Below are positions 1 to 8,876 of a stretch of DNA of 64,000 nt, piece after piece. The position numbers and the translations under genes are program-made. This DNA is from Algoriphagus zhangzhouensis. GTDB lineage: Bacteria; Bacteroidota; Bacteroidia; Cytophagales; Cyclobacteriaceae. How positions within the stretch are numbered: position 1 is the first letter of the stretch; every line of letters begins with the position of its first letter. The notes under the pieces were generated by a model. It ran no database searches. It was given only the letters and a program-made list of their open reading frames with translations, and was not told the DNA's origin. The stretch spans positions 124,001-188,000 of the forward strand of contig NZ_FRXN01000004.1 of NCBI RefSeq assembly GCF_900148515.1, read 5' to 3'.

Positions 1-54
1 CGAGGTTTCAAAAACTACTAGTATAGACGTATTTCGTATTTCTCATTTCATAAA

Positions 55-942
55 TCATTGATGCCAATATTGGCCAATCTTTTTCTTTAGAAAAGCAACG
101 CTTCGTTCTAATTGATCCATCCCATCTACCCCGTCTTCAATACTGATCCATGAGTCAAAACCGACTCTTTTGAGCTCCGTGAAAATCGCATCATAATCAT
201 TCATCCCTTTTCCGATTTCGCCATGACTAAGTCGCTTTGCATATCCTTGTGCACCTCCTTCTTCTTTGCGAAGGTCTTCGATGGTTCCATATTTCAAAAA
301 CCTGTCGCTAGCATGCATGGTGACTACTCTTTCAGACACATCATACAACAAGTCCAAAGGGTCTTCTCCTGCCAAAAAGGTATTGCTGGGATCATAGTTT
401 ACCCCAAAATTCGGATGATGGATGCTATTAACTAACTGAGTGAAAATGGCTCTTTTCTGAGCAAATTCAGGGTATTCCCAAAAGTCATCTTTGTAATGAT
501 TTTCGATGATCAAAGTGATCCCAAGCGATTGGGCATAGGGAAGGCAAGCCTCAATGCATTCTTTAGCTAATTGAATCCCCTCCTCTACCGAAAGTTCAGG
601 TCTGTACTGACCGGAAAGAACCCGGCAATAGGAGCCTCCCAAAACATCGGTCATTTCGATCCATCGCTTCTGTTTTTCGATTTCTTTTTCCCTGAATTTT
701 TTGTCACGATGCGTGAAATCAGGAGAACAGCACATCATGGGAATGACCATGCCTTCATCTTCTACCATTCGGCGAAAAAGAGGCCAGTTCTTTTCGTCTT
801 CCATTTCTAAAAATCCGGCGTACCACTCCAATCCTTCGATTTCAAGAGGGGCTGCGAGTTTGATCCATTCGGAAATTTTCATACTTCCGTCTTTGCAGAG
901 TGCCTGCATAAATGCTTTGGGAAAAGCTGCGAGTTTCGGCAT
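55..942 (-). CDS. sugar phosphate isomerase/epimerase (xylose isomerase-like TIM barrel)
   Basis: A 295-residue cytoplasmic protein with no signal peptide. It looks like an AP-endonuclease-2/xylose-isomerase-like TIM barrel. Four acidic or His residues sit where this superfamily binds its divalent metal: Glu147 in IIENHYKD, Asp184 in NYDPSN, His210 in TMHASD and Glu269 in SIEDGVDG. Such enzymes interconvert keto and aldo sugars or epimerise them; the substrate cannot be read from sequence. It is the last visible gene of a four-gene minus-strand run, 5 bases behind an SDR gene, so a role in sugar oxidation or isomerisation is inferred. The operon may continue past the window edge, since only 54 bases lie beyond the stop. 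Confidence 0.85.
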   Translation of the reverse strand: MPKLAAFPKAFMQALCKDGSMKISEWIKLAAPLEIEGLEWYAGFLEMEDEKNWPLFRRMVEDEGMVIPMMCCSPDFTHRDKKFREKEIEKQKRWIEMTDVLGGSYCRVLSGQYRPELSVEEGIQLAKECIEACLPYAQSLGITLIIENHYKDDFWEYPEFAQKRAIFTQLVNSIHHPNFGVNYDPSNTFLAGEDPLDLLYDVSERVVTMHASDRFLKYGTIEDLRKEEGGAQGYAKRLSHGEIGKGMNDYDAIFTELKRVGFDSWISIEDGVDGMDQLERSVAFLKKKIGQYWHQ

Positions 943-947
943 TGTTT

Positions 948-1739
948 TTAGTTTATGGTACTAGTGTCTTTAGGGGCATTTCTGCCAATCATAGGGTGCT
1001 GCTCGAGATCTACGACTTGACCGCTGATAGGGCCACTTTCATCTGAAAGCCAATATACCGCTGCAGCGGCAATCTCTTCTGGCCAAAGAATTCTCCCAGA
1101 TGGAGCATACATGGCCGGGAGTTTTTCATACCAGGTTTCGGAAAGTCCATGTAGTTTTTTTCTTTCTCTTTCCCGCTCAGTCAAAACCCAGCCTGGATTG
1201 ATCTGATTGACGCGGACTCCATAGTCTCGCATCAAAGCATCACCCAGATTTCGAGTCATGGTCATCAATCCACCTTTGGAAATGCTATATCCAAGCAAAT
1301 TAGGTTCTCCGCTATAGGCGTTGACAGAGCCAATATTGAGTACACATCCTCTTGATTTTTGCAATTCTTCCAATCCAGCTTGGATCAAAAGGAAAGGTGC
1401 AATTGTGTTGACGTCTATTACCTTTTGGAGTAAGTATTTATCTGTAGTTTGAATGTCCGAAGAAACTACCCAAGCGGCATTGTTGACGATTGCGTCTAAT
1501 TTTCCAAAGCTTTTTTTGGCAAGAGAAACCAATCTGTCAGCACAACCATCAGCAGAAATATCCTCGGCATGGAAAACAGCATTTGCATCTCCAATTTCTG
1601 CCAAAACTTCCTTGCCCAGATTTTCTTCCAATCCGGTTAAAACGACTTTGGCTCCTTCGCGAACGCATCGCTTGGCAATGGCCTTTCCAATCCCTGTTGT
1701 GCTCCCGGTGACGATGATGACTTTATCTTCGAGTCTCAT
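948..1739 (-). CDS. SDR-family NAD(P)-dependent oxidoreductase
   Basis: A 263-residue classical short-chain dehydrogenase. The Rossmann cofactor motif TGSTTGIG spans residues 11-18, NNAA is near 86-89, and the catalytic triad is visible as Ser138, Tyr151 and Lys155 (YSISK). Such proteins oxidise or reduce secondary alcohols on sugars and other metabolites using NAD(P). It lies 2 bases after a zinc alcohol dehydrogenase gene and 5 before a sugar isomerase, so it probably handles the same sugar. The exact substrate is unknown. A family-standard length and intact motifs argue for a functional enzyme. Confidence 0.88.
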   Translation of the reverse strand: MRLEDKVIIVTGSTTGIGKAIAKRCVREGAKVVLTGLEENLGKEVLAEIGDANAVFHAEDISADGCADRLVSLAKKSFGKLDAIVNNAAWVVSSDIQTTDKYLLQKVIDVNTIAPFLLIQAGLEELQKSRGCVLNIGSVNAYSGEPNLLGYSISKGGLMTMTRNLGDALMRDYGVRVNQINPGWVLTERERERKKLHGLSETWYEKLPAMYAPSGRILWPEEIAAAAVYWLSDESGPISGQVVDLEQHPMIGRNAPKDTSTIN

Positions 1740-1741
1740 CT

Positions 1742-2779
1742 TTAGACAGGTTTCAAAACTGATTTCACTACATCTCCATGATGCATTTTTTCAAATGCTT
1801 CTTTCCATTCCGTAATGGGCCACACGCCACCAATAATAGGTTTGACATTCAAAGCTCCAGAGGTCAGAAGAGCCAATACTCTTTCCCAAATCGGCCAATT
1901 GTGGCTAAAGCTCCCCTGAAGTCTTACATTTTTTTGGACGATTGGGTCTATAGAAAAATTCAAAGGTTTTGGTCCCCAGCCTACCTTGGTGATTTGACCA
2001 TTTGGTCGAACCAGTTTCATGGCCATTTGGAGGGTGGCGCTAACTCCGGCAGCATCAATAATCAGGTCTGCGCCCATACCGTCCCGTTTTCTAGCCCAGG
2101 TTTCTGCGGCAGCTTCTCCGACGAGTGGATCACAGCCATAGGCTTGTTGGGCTATTCCCAATCTGCCCTTATCTGCTTCAAGACCAACTATTCCGACTTC
2201 GGCTCCACAGATTTTTGCCACTGCTGCACAAAGGATTCCAATTGTTCCAGGGCCTATTACAATTACGCGGTCACCGGGTTTGATGGAGGAATTTCCGACC
2301 ACTGCATTGTAGGCAACACAGCAAGGTTCTGTCAGGCAAGCTTCCTCAAATGACAAAGTCTCAGGAACACTGTGTAGACATCTTGCTGGAACACGCACAA
2401 ATCGTGTCATGGCGCCATTTACTCCATAGCCGAATCCTTTTCGGGTTGGATCCAGGTTATAAAGCCCCACTTTGCTCATGGGGTTCATCGGATCAATGAT
2501 GGCGGCGGTTTCACTCACCACTCTGTCGCCTACTTTCCAAGAGGAAACATTGGAGCCCAAGGAGGCAATTTTACCACCAAATTCATGTCCCAAAACCACT
2601 GGATAATTGACAGGCCAGCTATGGTCAGAGGTCCATTGGTGGAGATCCGATCCGCAGACACCTACATTTTCTACTTCCAATAAAATATCATCGGGACCAA
2701 TTTCCGGAACCGAGATTTCGCGTATTTCTACAGAATATTTTTCCTCTGAAAAATTTACAACTGCTGCTGATTTAGACAT
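1742..2779 (-). CDS. zinc-type alcohol/polyol dehydrogenase lacking the structural zinc site
   Basis: A 345-residue medium-chain dehydrogenase related to threonine and sorbitol dehydrogenases. The catalytic zinc ligands are visible as Cys42 (VCGSD) and His65-Glu66 (LGHEFGG), and a Rossmann motif (VIGPGTIG) is near residue 175. The lobe that normally carries four structural-zinc cysteines (about residues 96-110) has Asp96, Asn99, Ser102 and Asp110 instead, while the flanking GLYNL and RKGFGYG motifs are intact. That is a genuine family variant, not a frameshift. It is second in the operon, 3 bases after the HUMPS-family gene and 2 before the SDR. Oxidation of a sugar or polyol hydroxyl with NAD is inferred. 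Confidence 0.87.
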   Translation of the reverse strand: MSKSAAVVNFSEEKYSVEIREISVPEIGPDDILLEVENVGVCGSDLHQWTSDHSWPVNYPVVLGHEFGGKIASLGSNVSSWKVGDRVVSETAAIIDPMNPMSKVGLYNLDPTRKGFGYGVNGAMTRFVRVPARCLHSVPETLSFEEACLTEPCCVAYNAVVGNSSIKPGDRVIVIGPGTIGILCAAVAKICGAEVGIVGLEADKGRLGIAQQAYGCDPLVGEAAAETWARKRDGMGADLIIDAAGVSATLQMAMKLVRPNGQITKVGWGPKPLNFSIDPIVQKNVRLQGSFSHNWPIWERVLALLTSGALNVKPIIGGVWPITEWKEAFEKMHHGDVVKSVLKPV

Positions 2780-2782
2780 GAA

Positions 2783-3490
2783 TTAGGATTTGGATGGGAT
2801 TACTGTTTCTTGGCTGTGAATCGCTTCACAAATCATGCGGAGGGAACTTTCCAGATCTCCGCTTGCGGTCTTGAAAGAATCTGCATCAATGGTAAGTGGA
2901 GCTCCCAAAACCACCAAAGGAGCTCCATATTGTGGGCATTGAATAGCCTGCTCAAGGGATAGTCCGCCTACCGCCTGAACTGGAATGTCAACAGCCGCAA
3001 CAACATCTCTTAATTGATCAAGAGGGCTTGGCATTCTGTGACCTGCAGCCGCAATTCCTCTTCTTTCATCGTATCCGATGTGGTGGATGACATAGTCACA
3101 TCCTAGATCTTCTAAAAATTTTGCGCCAGCGACCATGTCTGGACAGACCATATTGTCACCCATTACTTTGGCGCCGAAGTCTTTTCCAGCCTGGACTACA
3201 CATTTGATGGTCTCAGCATGTGCTCTGGCCATCACCACGACATGAGTCGCTCCGGCTTTTGCCATCATTTCGGCTTCTAGGTAGCCCCCATCCATGGTTT
3301 TTAGATCAGCTACGATTGGAACACCTGGAAAGGCCTCCCTTAATTTTCGGACTCCATGGAGGCCTTCTGCAAGAATTAATGGGGTTCCCGCCTCTAGCCA
3401 ATCCACTCCGGCCCGCATTGCCATTGCGGCAGTTTCGAGTGCCTCGTCAATATTGGTAAGGTCAAGGGATATTTGTACAATAGGTTTCAT
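2783..3490 (-). CDS. HUMPS/OMPDC-family protein (3-hexulose-6-phosphate synthase-like)
   Basis: A 235-residue TIM barrel of the orotidine-monophosphate decarboxylase suprafamily. The active-site motif ADLKTMDGG gives Asp62, Lys64 and Asp67, Glu33 sits in EAGTPLI, and His136-His137 and Asp141 follow in VIHHIGYDE. The TMD form of the motif and GTPL-AEG resemble 3-hexulose-6-phosphate synthase more than 3-keto-L-gulonate-6-phosphate decarboxylase, but assignment within the family is uncertain. No 6-phospho-3-hexuloisomerase or kinase is adjacent, so a formaldehyde ribulose-monophosphate route is not supported here. It is first in a four-gene operon with two dehydrogenases and an isomerase, suggesting aldol cleavage or decarboxylation of an oxidised sugar phosphate. 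Confidence 0.75.
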   Translation of the reverse strand: MKPIVQISLDLTNIDEALETAAMAMRAGVDWLEAGTPLILAEGLHGVRKLREAFPGVPIVADLKTMDGGYLEAEMMAKAGATHVVVMARAHAETIKCVVQAGKDFGAKVMGDNMVCPDMVAGAKFLEDLGCDYVIHHIGYDERRGIAAAGHRMPSPLDQLRDVVAAVDIPVQAVGGLSLEQAIQCPQYGAPLVVLGAPLTIDADSFKTASGDLESSLRMICEAIHSQETVIPSKS

Positions 3491-3660
3491 CTTTGGGTTA
3501 AATTTTAAAAGTAATACCTTGAAATACAGGTTTTGGACTAAGCTTTTTAAGATAAGGATTTTCAGATTGTGAACTTTCAGGCACTTTCTGTTTCCCGTAA
3601 TTTTTTACTTGAATCCGCTTTAAAAAATCACTAATCTGTAGTTTGTTAAACCCCTTCCTC

Positions 3661-5583
3661 ATGCGAAATCTCCTCTATTTGGCAGTAGCTGTTCTCTTTT
3701 TTCAATGTCAACAAGAAACTGAATCCCCTGAGGCTTCTACTTTGGAAGCTCAGAGTTTTTCTGATATAAAAATTACAGATTCTTTTTGGCGACCCAAATT
3801 GGAAAAGGTGGCTAATTCTGCCCTTCCGGCTTCCGTTTTTCAAACTGAAGAAAACACGGGGCGGATTCGAAATTTTGAAAAGGCAGCTCGAAAAGCAGGA
3901 GAGGAGCATGAAGGGATTTATTATGATGACAGTGATGTCTACAAAGCTTTGGAAGCCATCGCTTATTCATTGCAAAACATTCCAAATGCAGAGCTTGAGG
4001 CCAAGGCCGATGAATGGATTTCAAAAATCGCCGCCGCCCAGGAGCCGGATGGTTATATCAATACCTACTATTCATTGAAAGGTCTGGATGGACGCTGGAA
4101 GGATATGGAAAAGCATGAAGCTTATTGCGCAGGCCATTTGATGGAGGCTGGAGTTGCTTATTATCAAGCAACAGGAAAGGAGACACTTTTGAATGTAGCT
4201 ACCAAAATGGCAGATCATATTGATCAGGAGTTTCGTCAAGCCAATAAACCTTGGGTTTCTGGTCATGAAGAGATTGAGTTGGCTTTGGTGAAGTTCTACA
4301 AGGTGACTGGGGAGCAGAAGTATTTGGATTTGGCGGATTGGTTTTTGGATCAGCGGGGTAGAGGTTATGGAAAAGGTGCGATTTGGGATAAGGAGGAATG
4401 GGGGCCTGCTTATGCGCAGGATGCAGTGCCAGTAAAAGAGCAAAAAGAAATTACTGGGCATGCTGTGAGAGCCATGTATCTGTATACCGGAGCGGCTGAT
4501 GTGGCTGTAGCAAAAAAGGATACAGGATACATGCAGGCCATGAAAACGGTCTGGGAGGATGTGGTCTATAGAAATATGTATGTGACTGGTGGTATAGGCT
4601 CTTCAGGGAGTAATGAAGGATTTTCAGTCGATTATGAACTTCCAAACGAACATGCTTACAGTGAAACGTGTGCTTCTGTGGGCATGGTTTTTTGGAACCA
4701 GCGAATGAACCTCATCGAGGGACAAGCCCAATACATTGATGTGTTGGAAAGGAGCTTGTACAATGCTGCTTTAGATGGATTGAGTTTGACTGGAGATCAT
4801 TTTTTCTACGGAAATCCACTGGCTTCGAGTGGTCAGCATAGCCGAAGAGAATGGTTCGGAACAGCTTGTTGTCCTTCCAATATTTCAAGATTGGTAGCCT
4901 CAGTGGGAGATTATATTTATGCAAAAAATAATACCGGGATTTGGGTCAATCTATTTATCGGAAATCAAACTTCATTCAATTTGGGAGGAGTAAATATCCC
5001 TGTGGAAATGAAAACTAATTTCCCTTGGGAGGGAGAAGTTTCGATTGAGCTTTCTCCCGAAAAAACCAAAGAGTTTGGTGTGCATTTGAGGATTCCGGGT
5101 TGGTTGAGAGAAGAACCAGTTCCTGGAGAGCTTTACTCTTTTGTCTCTAATGAAGAAGATCAGTTTTCTATTTTGGTAAATGGTGAAAAAGCGATTTACA
5201 CCATAGAAAATGGCTACGCTTTGATTCAAAGAGAATGGAAAAAGGGAGATAAAATCACCTATTCCATGCCTTTGGAAGTGCGAGAATTGAAATCCAGGCC
5301 TGAGGTCTTGGCCAATACCAACAGGGTAGCCATCCAAAGAGGTCCATTGGTTTATTGCGTGGAAGGTGCGGATAATGATGGTAAAGTATTAGATATGGAA
5401 ATAGTTACCAACGCTGGATTCGAAGTGAAGGATTATGAGGTGTTGGATGAGAATGTGAAAGCAATCGAGTTTTCAGCTTTTGAAAATGGAAGTGAAAAGA
5501 AGGCCTTGGCTATTCCATATTACACTTGGGCAAACCGAGGTCAGAATGAAATGGAAGTTTGGATCAAAAAGGCTGAAAAGTAA
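3661..5583 (+). CDS. GH127 beta-L-arabinofuranosidase-type lipoprotein
   Basis: A 640-residue glycoside hydrolase (DUF1680/GH127). The family removes terminal beta-L-arabinofuranose. Family zinc and catalytic residues are in place: Glu319 (acid/base position), Glu335 and Cys337 in HAYSETC, and Cys403-Cys404 in ACCPSN, where the first Cys is the expected nucleophile. The N-terminus, a short hydrophobic stretch ending FFQC with Cys16, is a lipoprotein signal, so it acts on the cell envelope. I start at the ATG at 3661; an in-frame TTG at 3643 would only add six residues before the signal peptide. It is divergent from the sugar operon ending at 55, with about 170 bases between them. Confidence 0.87.
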   Translation: MRNLLYLAVAVLFFQCQQETESPEASTLEAQSFSDIKITDSFWRPKLEKVANSALPASVFQTEENTGRIRNFEKAARKAGEEHEGIYYDDSDVYKALEAIAYSLQNIPNAELEAKADEWISKIAAAQEPDGYINTYYSLKGLDGRWKDMEKHEAYCAGHLMEAGVAYYQATGKETLLNVATKMADHIDQEFRQANKPWVSGHEEIELALVKFYKVTGEQKYLDLADWFLDQRGRGYGKGAIWDKEEWGPAYAQDAVPVKEQKEITGHAVRAMYLYTGAADVAVAKKDTGYMQAMKTVWEDVVYRNMYVTGGIGSSGSNEGFSVDYELPNEHAYSETCASVGMVFWNQRMNLIEGQAQYIDVLERSLYNAALDGLSLTGDHFFYGNPLASSGQHSRREWFGTACCPSNISRLVASVGDYIYAKNNTGIWVNLFIGNQTSFNLGGVNIPVEMKTNFPWEGEVSIELSPEKTKEFGVHLRIPGWLREEPVPGELYSFVSNEEDQFSILVNGEKAIYTIENGYALIQREWKKGDKITYSMPLEVRELKSRPEVLANTNRVAIQRGPLVYCVEGADNDGKVLDMEIVTNAGFEVKDYEVLDENVKAIEFSAFENGSEKKALAIPYYTWANRGQNEMEVWIKKAEK

Positions 5584-5584
5584 A

Positions 5585-5611
5585 AAACCTCAAAGCAATG
5601 CCTTGAGGTTT
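5585..5611 (-). terminator. rho-independent terminator for the PEGA-repeat gene
   Basis: A perfect 9-bp inverted repeat (AAACCTCAA / TTGAGGTTT) with a 9-base loop. Read on the minus strand, the stem is followed by a run of six T, so it fits the end of the gene at 5638-6969. It starts right after the GH127 stop codon and could also slow plus-strand transcription, but there is no T run on that side. Confidence 0.7.
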
Positions 5612-5637
5612 CGGGGTTGGTTGTTAGGTGGTTGTTT

Positions 5638-6969
5638 TTACTGCAATCTGGCCTGAATCTCTTGAATCAAACCTTCATATTTCTTTAGGATTCTTGACCA
5701 ATCCTGGAATTTCTCATCGTCCTTGACAGTAACCTGATTTCTACCGTCCAAATAGGCTTCTTGGCTGATCAATTTTACTGCATAAGCTAATTGATCTGAA
5801 TTTCCACCGCTACTCACTATCACTCGGGTACGAATAATACTGGAAGCAAAGTTTTCTACTTGCCAAGAAGTAGTTAGATAACCTGTATTGTAATCTACAG
5901 TCTCTAATATATCAAAATATCTTGTAACGATCGAAGAAAGGATTCTCCAAGCTTCTTCAGAAGTATGAGCGGAGTTTACTGGAACAGTAATTCTAACATT
6001 CGCCAAATCTGAAGATACAGAGGAAGTATAGGCCTCATCAACTGCCATTTCTATGAAGTCAGTTGTCGGCGGTTCCTGCATATTCGCTTGGTTGTAATAG
6101 TTCTTGGTATATCGAACAAAACCATCTTTCATCACACGAACTTCAACACTTCCATTGGATGGGACCTTCAAGTCATAGTTTCCGGTTCCTACAGTTTTAC
6201 CACCGATTTCGATGATGGCATCACTAGGGTTGGTGGTGATTTTGACCAATCTATCAGAAAGGACTGCTTGCTCTCTTACAGGAGGCTCTGGATCGGTATC
6301 AGGCTTGTTACAAAATACTTTGGTGTATTCCACATAACCGTCTTTATTTACAGTGACAGTAACGCAATCTCCTAAAGGAACATTGACATCCTGATTTCCT
6401 TTTCCTAAAGAAACACCATTGGCCATAACATTTCCGTCTGCAGGAAGAACTTCCAAACGAACTTGTCTATCCTTCAATTCGAAATAGTCTTTCGCAGGAG
6501 GAGTTTCTCGATCTGGAGAATTGTAATAGGTTTTTGTTTGGGGTGCAAAACCAGCTTTTTTTACTTCTACAGTGTGGAATCTATCTTTTTCAATGATAAG
6601 GTAGATTGCCTTTTTTCCAATACTTCTACCATCAACTAGGATATCGGCATCATAAGGTTCAGCAGAGATTTCTACTCTCCTGGCATCTAAAGAAACTCTT
6701 TGGTCCTTGTCCCATTTCAGGTCTTTGTTGTATTCCTTGACAACTGGCTGGAAACCTGGTTTTGTAACTTTGATTCTGTTTCTTGAGTTTTTGTCCAATT
6801 TGTACTCAATGGCCCCAGTTCCTAATTCCTGTTTGTCGGAATCATCATAGTCATTGAGAAGGATAAATTTGGCATCAGAGTGGTTTGCGGTGATTGTGAG
6901 TTTTTGGGCCTGAGCAGAAAAGACAAAAAGTCCCAGGACCAAAAAGGTCAGTAAAGATTTAAAATACAT
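5638..6969 (-). CDS. secreted PEGA-repeat protein
   Basis: A 443-residue exported protein with signal peptide MYFKSLLTFLVLGLFVFSAQA. Four PEGA-like beta-sandwich repeats follow at about residues 22-95, 98-165, 168-237 and 240-308. Each carries a variant of VEVKKAGF or VTVNKDGYV followed by a YTKxYYN tail. The C-terminal 130 residues form a separate domain with no motif I recognise. PEGA repeats occur on surface and periplasmic proteins; no enzyme activity is implied. I chose the ATG at 6969; a TTG at 7008 would put 13 polar residues ahead of the signal peptide. It is a single-gene unit convergent with GH127, and its role is unknown. Confidence 0.8.
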   Translation of the reverse strand: MYFKSLLTFLVLGLFVFSAQAQKLTITANHSDAKFILLNDYDDSDKQELGTGAIEYKLDKNSRNRIKVTKPGFQPVVKEYNKDLKWDKDQRVSLDARRVEISAEPYDADILVDGRSIGKKAIYLIIEKDRFHTVEVKKAGFAPQTKTYYNSPDRETPPAKDYFELKDRQVRLEVLPADGNVMANGVSLGKGNQDVNVPLGDCVTVTVNKDGYVEYTKVFCNKPDTDPEPPVREQAVLSDRLVKITTNPSDAIIEIGGKTVGTGNYDLKVPSNGSVEVRVMKDGFVRYTKNYYNQANMQEPPTTDFIEMAVDEAYTSSVSSDLANVRITVPVNSAHTSEEAWRILSSIVTRYFDILETVDYNTGYLTTSWQVENFASSIIRTRVIVSSGGNSDQLAYAVKLISQEAYLDGRNQVTVKDDEKFQDWSRILKKYEGLIQEIQARLQ

Positions 6970-7062
6970 AGATATAAGGTTGGCGATTGATACTCGCAAA
7001 TAATTCAATTCGCATTATTTATGCAACCAATTCTATGAATGATTTGTACAAAAGTGCCCCTG

Positions 7063-8133
7063 TTATCCCCAATTTTTCCTTAAAAAGTTCAACCAATTAC
7101 CATGCATCACCTTGGAGATATCTGAATCGTTATAACCTCTAGCTTTCAGAAGCTCAGGGATTTTCTGTAAATCACTGATGGTTTCCAAGTCCCAAGGACA
7201 CTGCTCACGGCCAAATGCCCCATCCAAATCCGAGCCAATTCCAATATGATTTGCATTTCCAGCAATTTGACAGATATGATCCAAATGATCTAAAACAGTG
7301 GCAATTTTTACATCTCTTTCCTTTGGAGTGGATTTTCCTCTTTCCCAATTTGAGCTAAGCATCCAGGCGTCAAAAGCACCCCCGATGACGGCGCCTCTAT
7401 CAATCAATGCTTTGATCATGTCATCAGAAAACTGGCGATTGTGATTGACCAAAGAGCGGCAGTTATTATGACTAGCCCAAACAGGTCCTCTATAAATGTC
7501 CAAAGCATCCCAAAAAGCCAAATCACACAAATGAGTGGCGTCCAGTATGATTCCCAACTCATCCATTTTCTTGACCAGTTCCTTTCCCAGGGTATTTAAC
7601 GGTGCAGAAGTATCCGTCCCATGAGCATATCGACCTGGTCCATAGTGAGCCGGTCCCAAAGCTCGAAGGCCACTTTCGTAGGCTTTTTCTAGATAATCTA
7701 GGTTTACGATGGAATCCGCTCCTTCAAGAGATAAAATGAAACCAACAGGTTTTGAGCTATTGTCTTGACCATCGTTCCAAAGTGCCAAATGCTGCTCTAA
7801 GTCTGATCCGTTTTTAATTTGAGCCATCTCACCTTTGTCAACCATAGCCTGATACCAAGCAAATTGACCTTGAGTCTGTGCCCAGGCTTGCTCTGGTGAA
7901 TGCCATCCGGGAAGGGAATTTTCCGGTGCTACATATCGGGCAATTTGAGTTGCGACCACCAAGCCGATATTTCCTTTTCGAAGCTCGGGAAGAGAAACCA
8001 CTGCCTTGGCTCGATCAGGTTTATCTGTCAAGCCTTCTTCTCTCGCGTTGATTTCCGAGACAGGTTTGGTTAAATCACGGTTCCACTCAAGCGCATTCAT
8101 GCTCAAGTCCAAATGGGCGTCGATGGTAAACAT
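7063..8133 (-). CDS. M19-family membrane dipeptidase-like protein
   Basis: A 356-residue amidohydrolase-fold dipeptidase. The binuclear zinc motif is visible: His7-x-Asp9 (DAHLD), bridging Glu137 (SLEGAD), His201 (DATHLCD) and His222 (ASHNNCRS), with the GIGSDLDG aspartate near residue 304. Bacterial M19 enzymes split dipeptides, often those with a D-residue at the C-terminal side. No signal peptide or membrane segment is seen, so it is cytoplasmic here. It is last in a run with an RsmI-like methylase (2 bases upstream), a DinB protein and an esterase; these look like co-transcribed but functionally unrelated genes. Confidence 0.9.
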   Translation of the reverse strand: MFTIDAHLDLSMNALEWNRDLTKPVSEINAREEGLTDKPDRAKAVVSLPELRKGNIGLVVATQIARYVAPENSLPGWHSPEQAWAQTQGQFAWYQAMVDKGEMAQIKNGSDLEQHLALWNDGQDNSSKPVGFILSLEGADSIVNLDYLEKAYESGLRALGPAHYGPGRYAHGTDTSAPLNTLGKELVKKMDELGIILDATHLCDLAFWDALDIYRGPVWASHNNCRSLVNHNRQFSDDMIKALIDRGAVIGGAFDAWMLSSNWERGKSTPKERDVKIATVLDHLDHICQIAGNANHIGIGSDLDGAFGREQCPWDLETISDLQKIPELLKARGYNDSDISKVMHGNWLNFLRKNWG

Positions 8134-8135
8134 GG

Positions 8136-8876
8136 CTAAAAACTTTGGATGATAAAGACGGTTGGGATTTTATGCAAATCGATTTTTGATTTCTTCCATT
8201 CTTGAATGGTTTTGGTCTGAATCAATTCATCTTTCGCAGTGATATTTTTTGCGATGCAAAGCTTGGTTTGGGGGGTCAAACTTTGGATCACATCTTGAAG
8301 CAATTGGTTGTTTCGGAAAGGAGTTTCCATAAAAATCTGTGCTCTTTTTTCTCGGAGCGATTCAGCTTCCAGTTTTCTCAATTCCTGCGCTCTTTCCTTC
8401 TTATCGATGGGAATATATCCATGGAAAGCAAAAGATTGTCCTGAAAAACCGGATCCCATCAATGCCATAAACATCGAGCTAGGTCCTGACAGTGGGACTA
8501 CTTGAATTCCCCGTGAATGGGCATGCGCCACAGCCAAAGCTCCAGGATCCGCAATTCCCGGGCATCCTGCTTCTGAGATAATGCCGACATCTGCTCCTTT
8601 CAAAAGTGGTTGAATCAATCGGTTGATGGCTTCGGGTGGAGTGTTTTTGTCCAAAATCTCCATATGGACTTCTTCCAAATTGACTCCCAGTTTTAGGCTG
8701 GAGATATAACGTCTGGTAGTTCTCATGTTTTCTACCAGAAAAATTTTGGTGTTTTTGATGACCTCGCGAACCTGAGGAGTGATCACATCATCCGCAGTAT
8801 TTTCGGCTAGGACATTGGGTATTAAGAAAAGCTTTCCTTGTGGCATTTTAGAAGGTTTATTGACAGGCTTATTCAA
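8136..8876 (-). CDS. RsmI-like SAM-dependent tetrapyrrole-methylase-family protein
   Basis: A 246-residue protein of the tetrapyrrole methylase fold, close to RsmI, which 2'-O-methylates C1402 of 16S rRNA. Hallmarks are SEAGCPGIADPG in the middle and LSGPSS after it. It is shorter than E. coli RsmI (about 286 residues) and its N-terminus carries extra polar residues before the first strand (KLFLIPNVL), so it may be a paralogue rather than RsmI itself. Its start overlaps the end of the upstream DinB-family gene by 8 bases, implying translational coupling. The rRNA substrate is inferred from family only. Confidence 0.8.
   Translation of the reverse strand: MNKPVNKPSKMPQGKLFLIPNVLAENTADDVITPQVREVIKNTKIFLVENMRTTRRYISSLKLGVNLEEVHMEILDKNTPPEAINRLIQPLLKGADVGIISEAGCPGIADPGALAVAHAHSRGIQVVPLSGPSSMFMALMGSGFSGQSFAFHGYIPIDKKERAQELRKLEAESLREKRAQIFMETPFRNNQLLQDVIQSLTPQTKLCIAKNITAKDELIQTKTIQEWKKSKIDLHKIPTVFIIQSF

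Noticed and set aside
1778..2353. 191-residue open frame opposite the zinc alcohol dehydrogenase gene
   Set aside because: It is antisense to a gene with clear catalytic motifs, has no recognisable domain, and is the kind of frame that long real genes create by chance.
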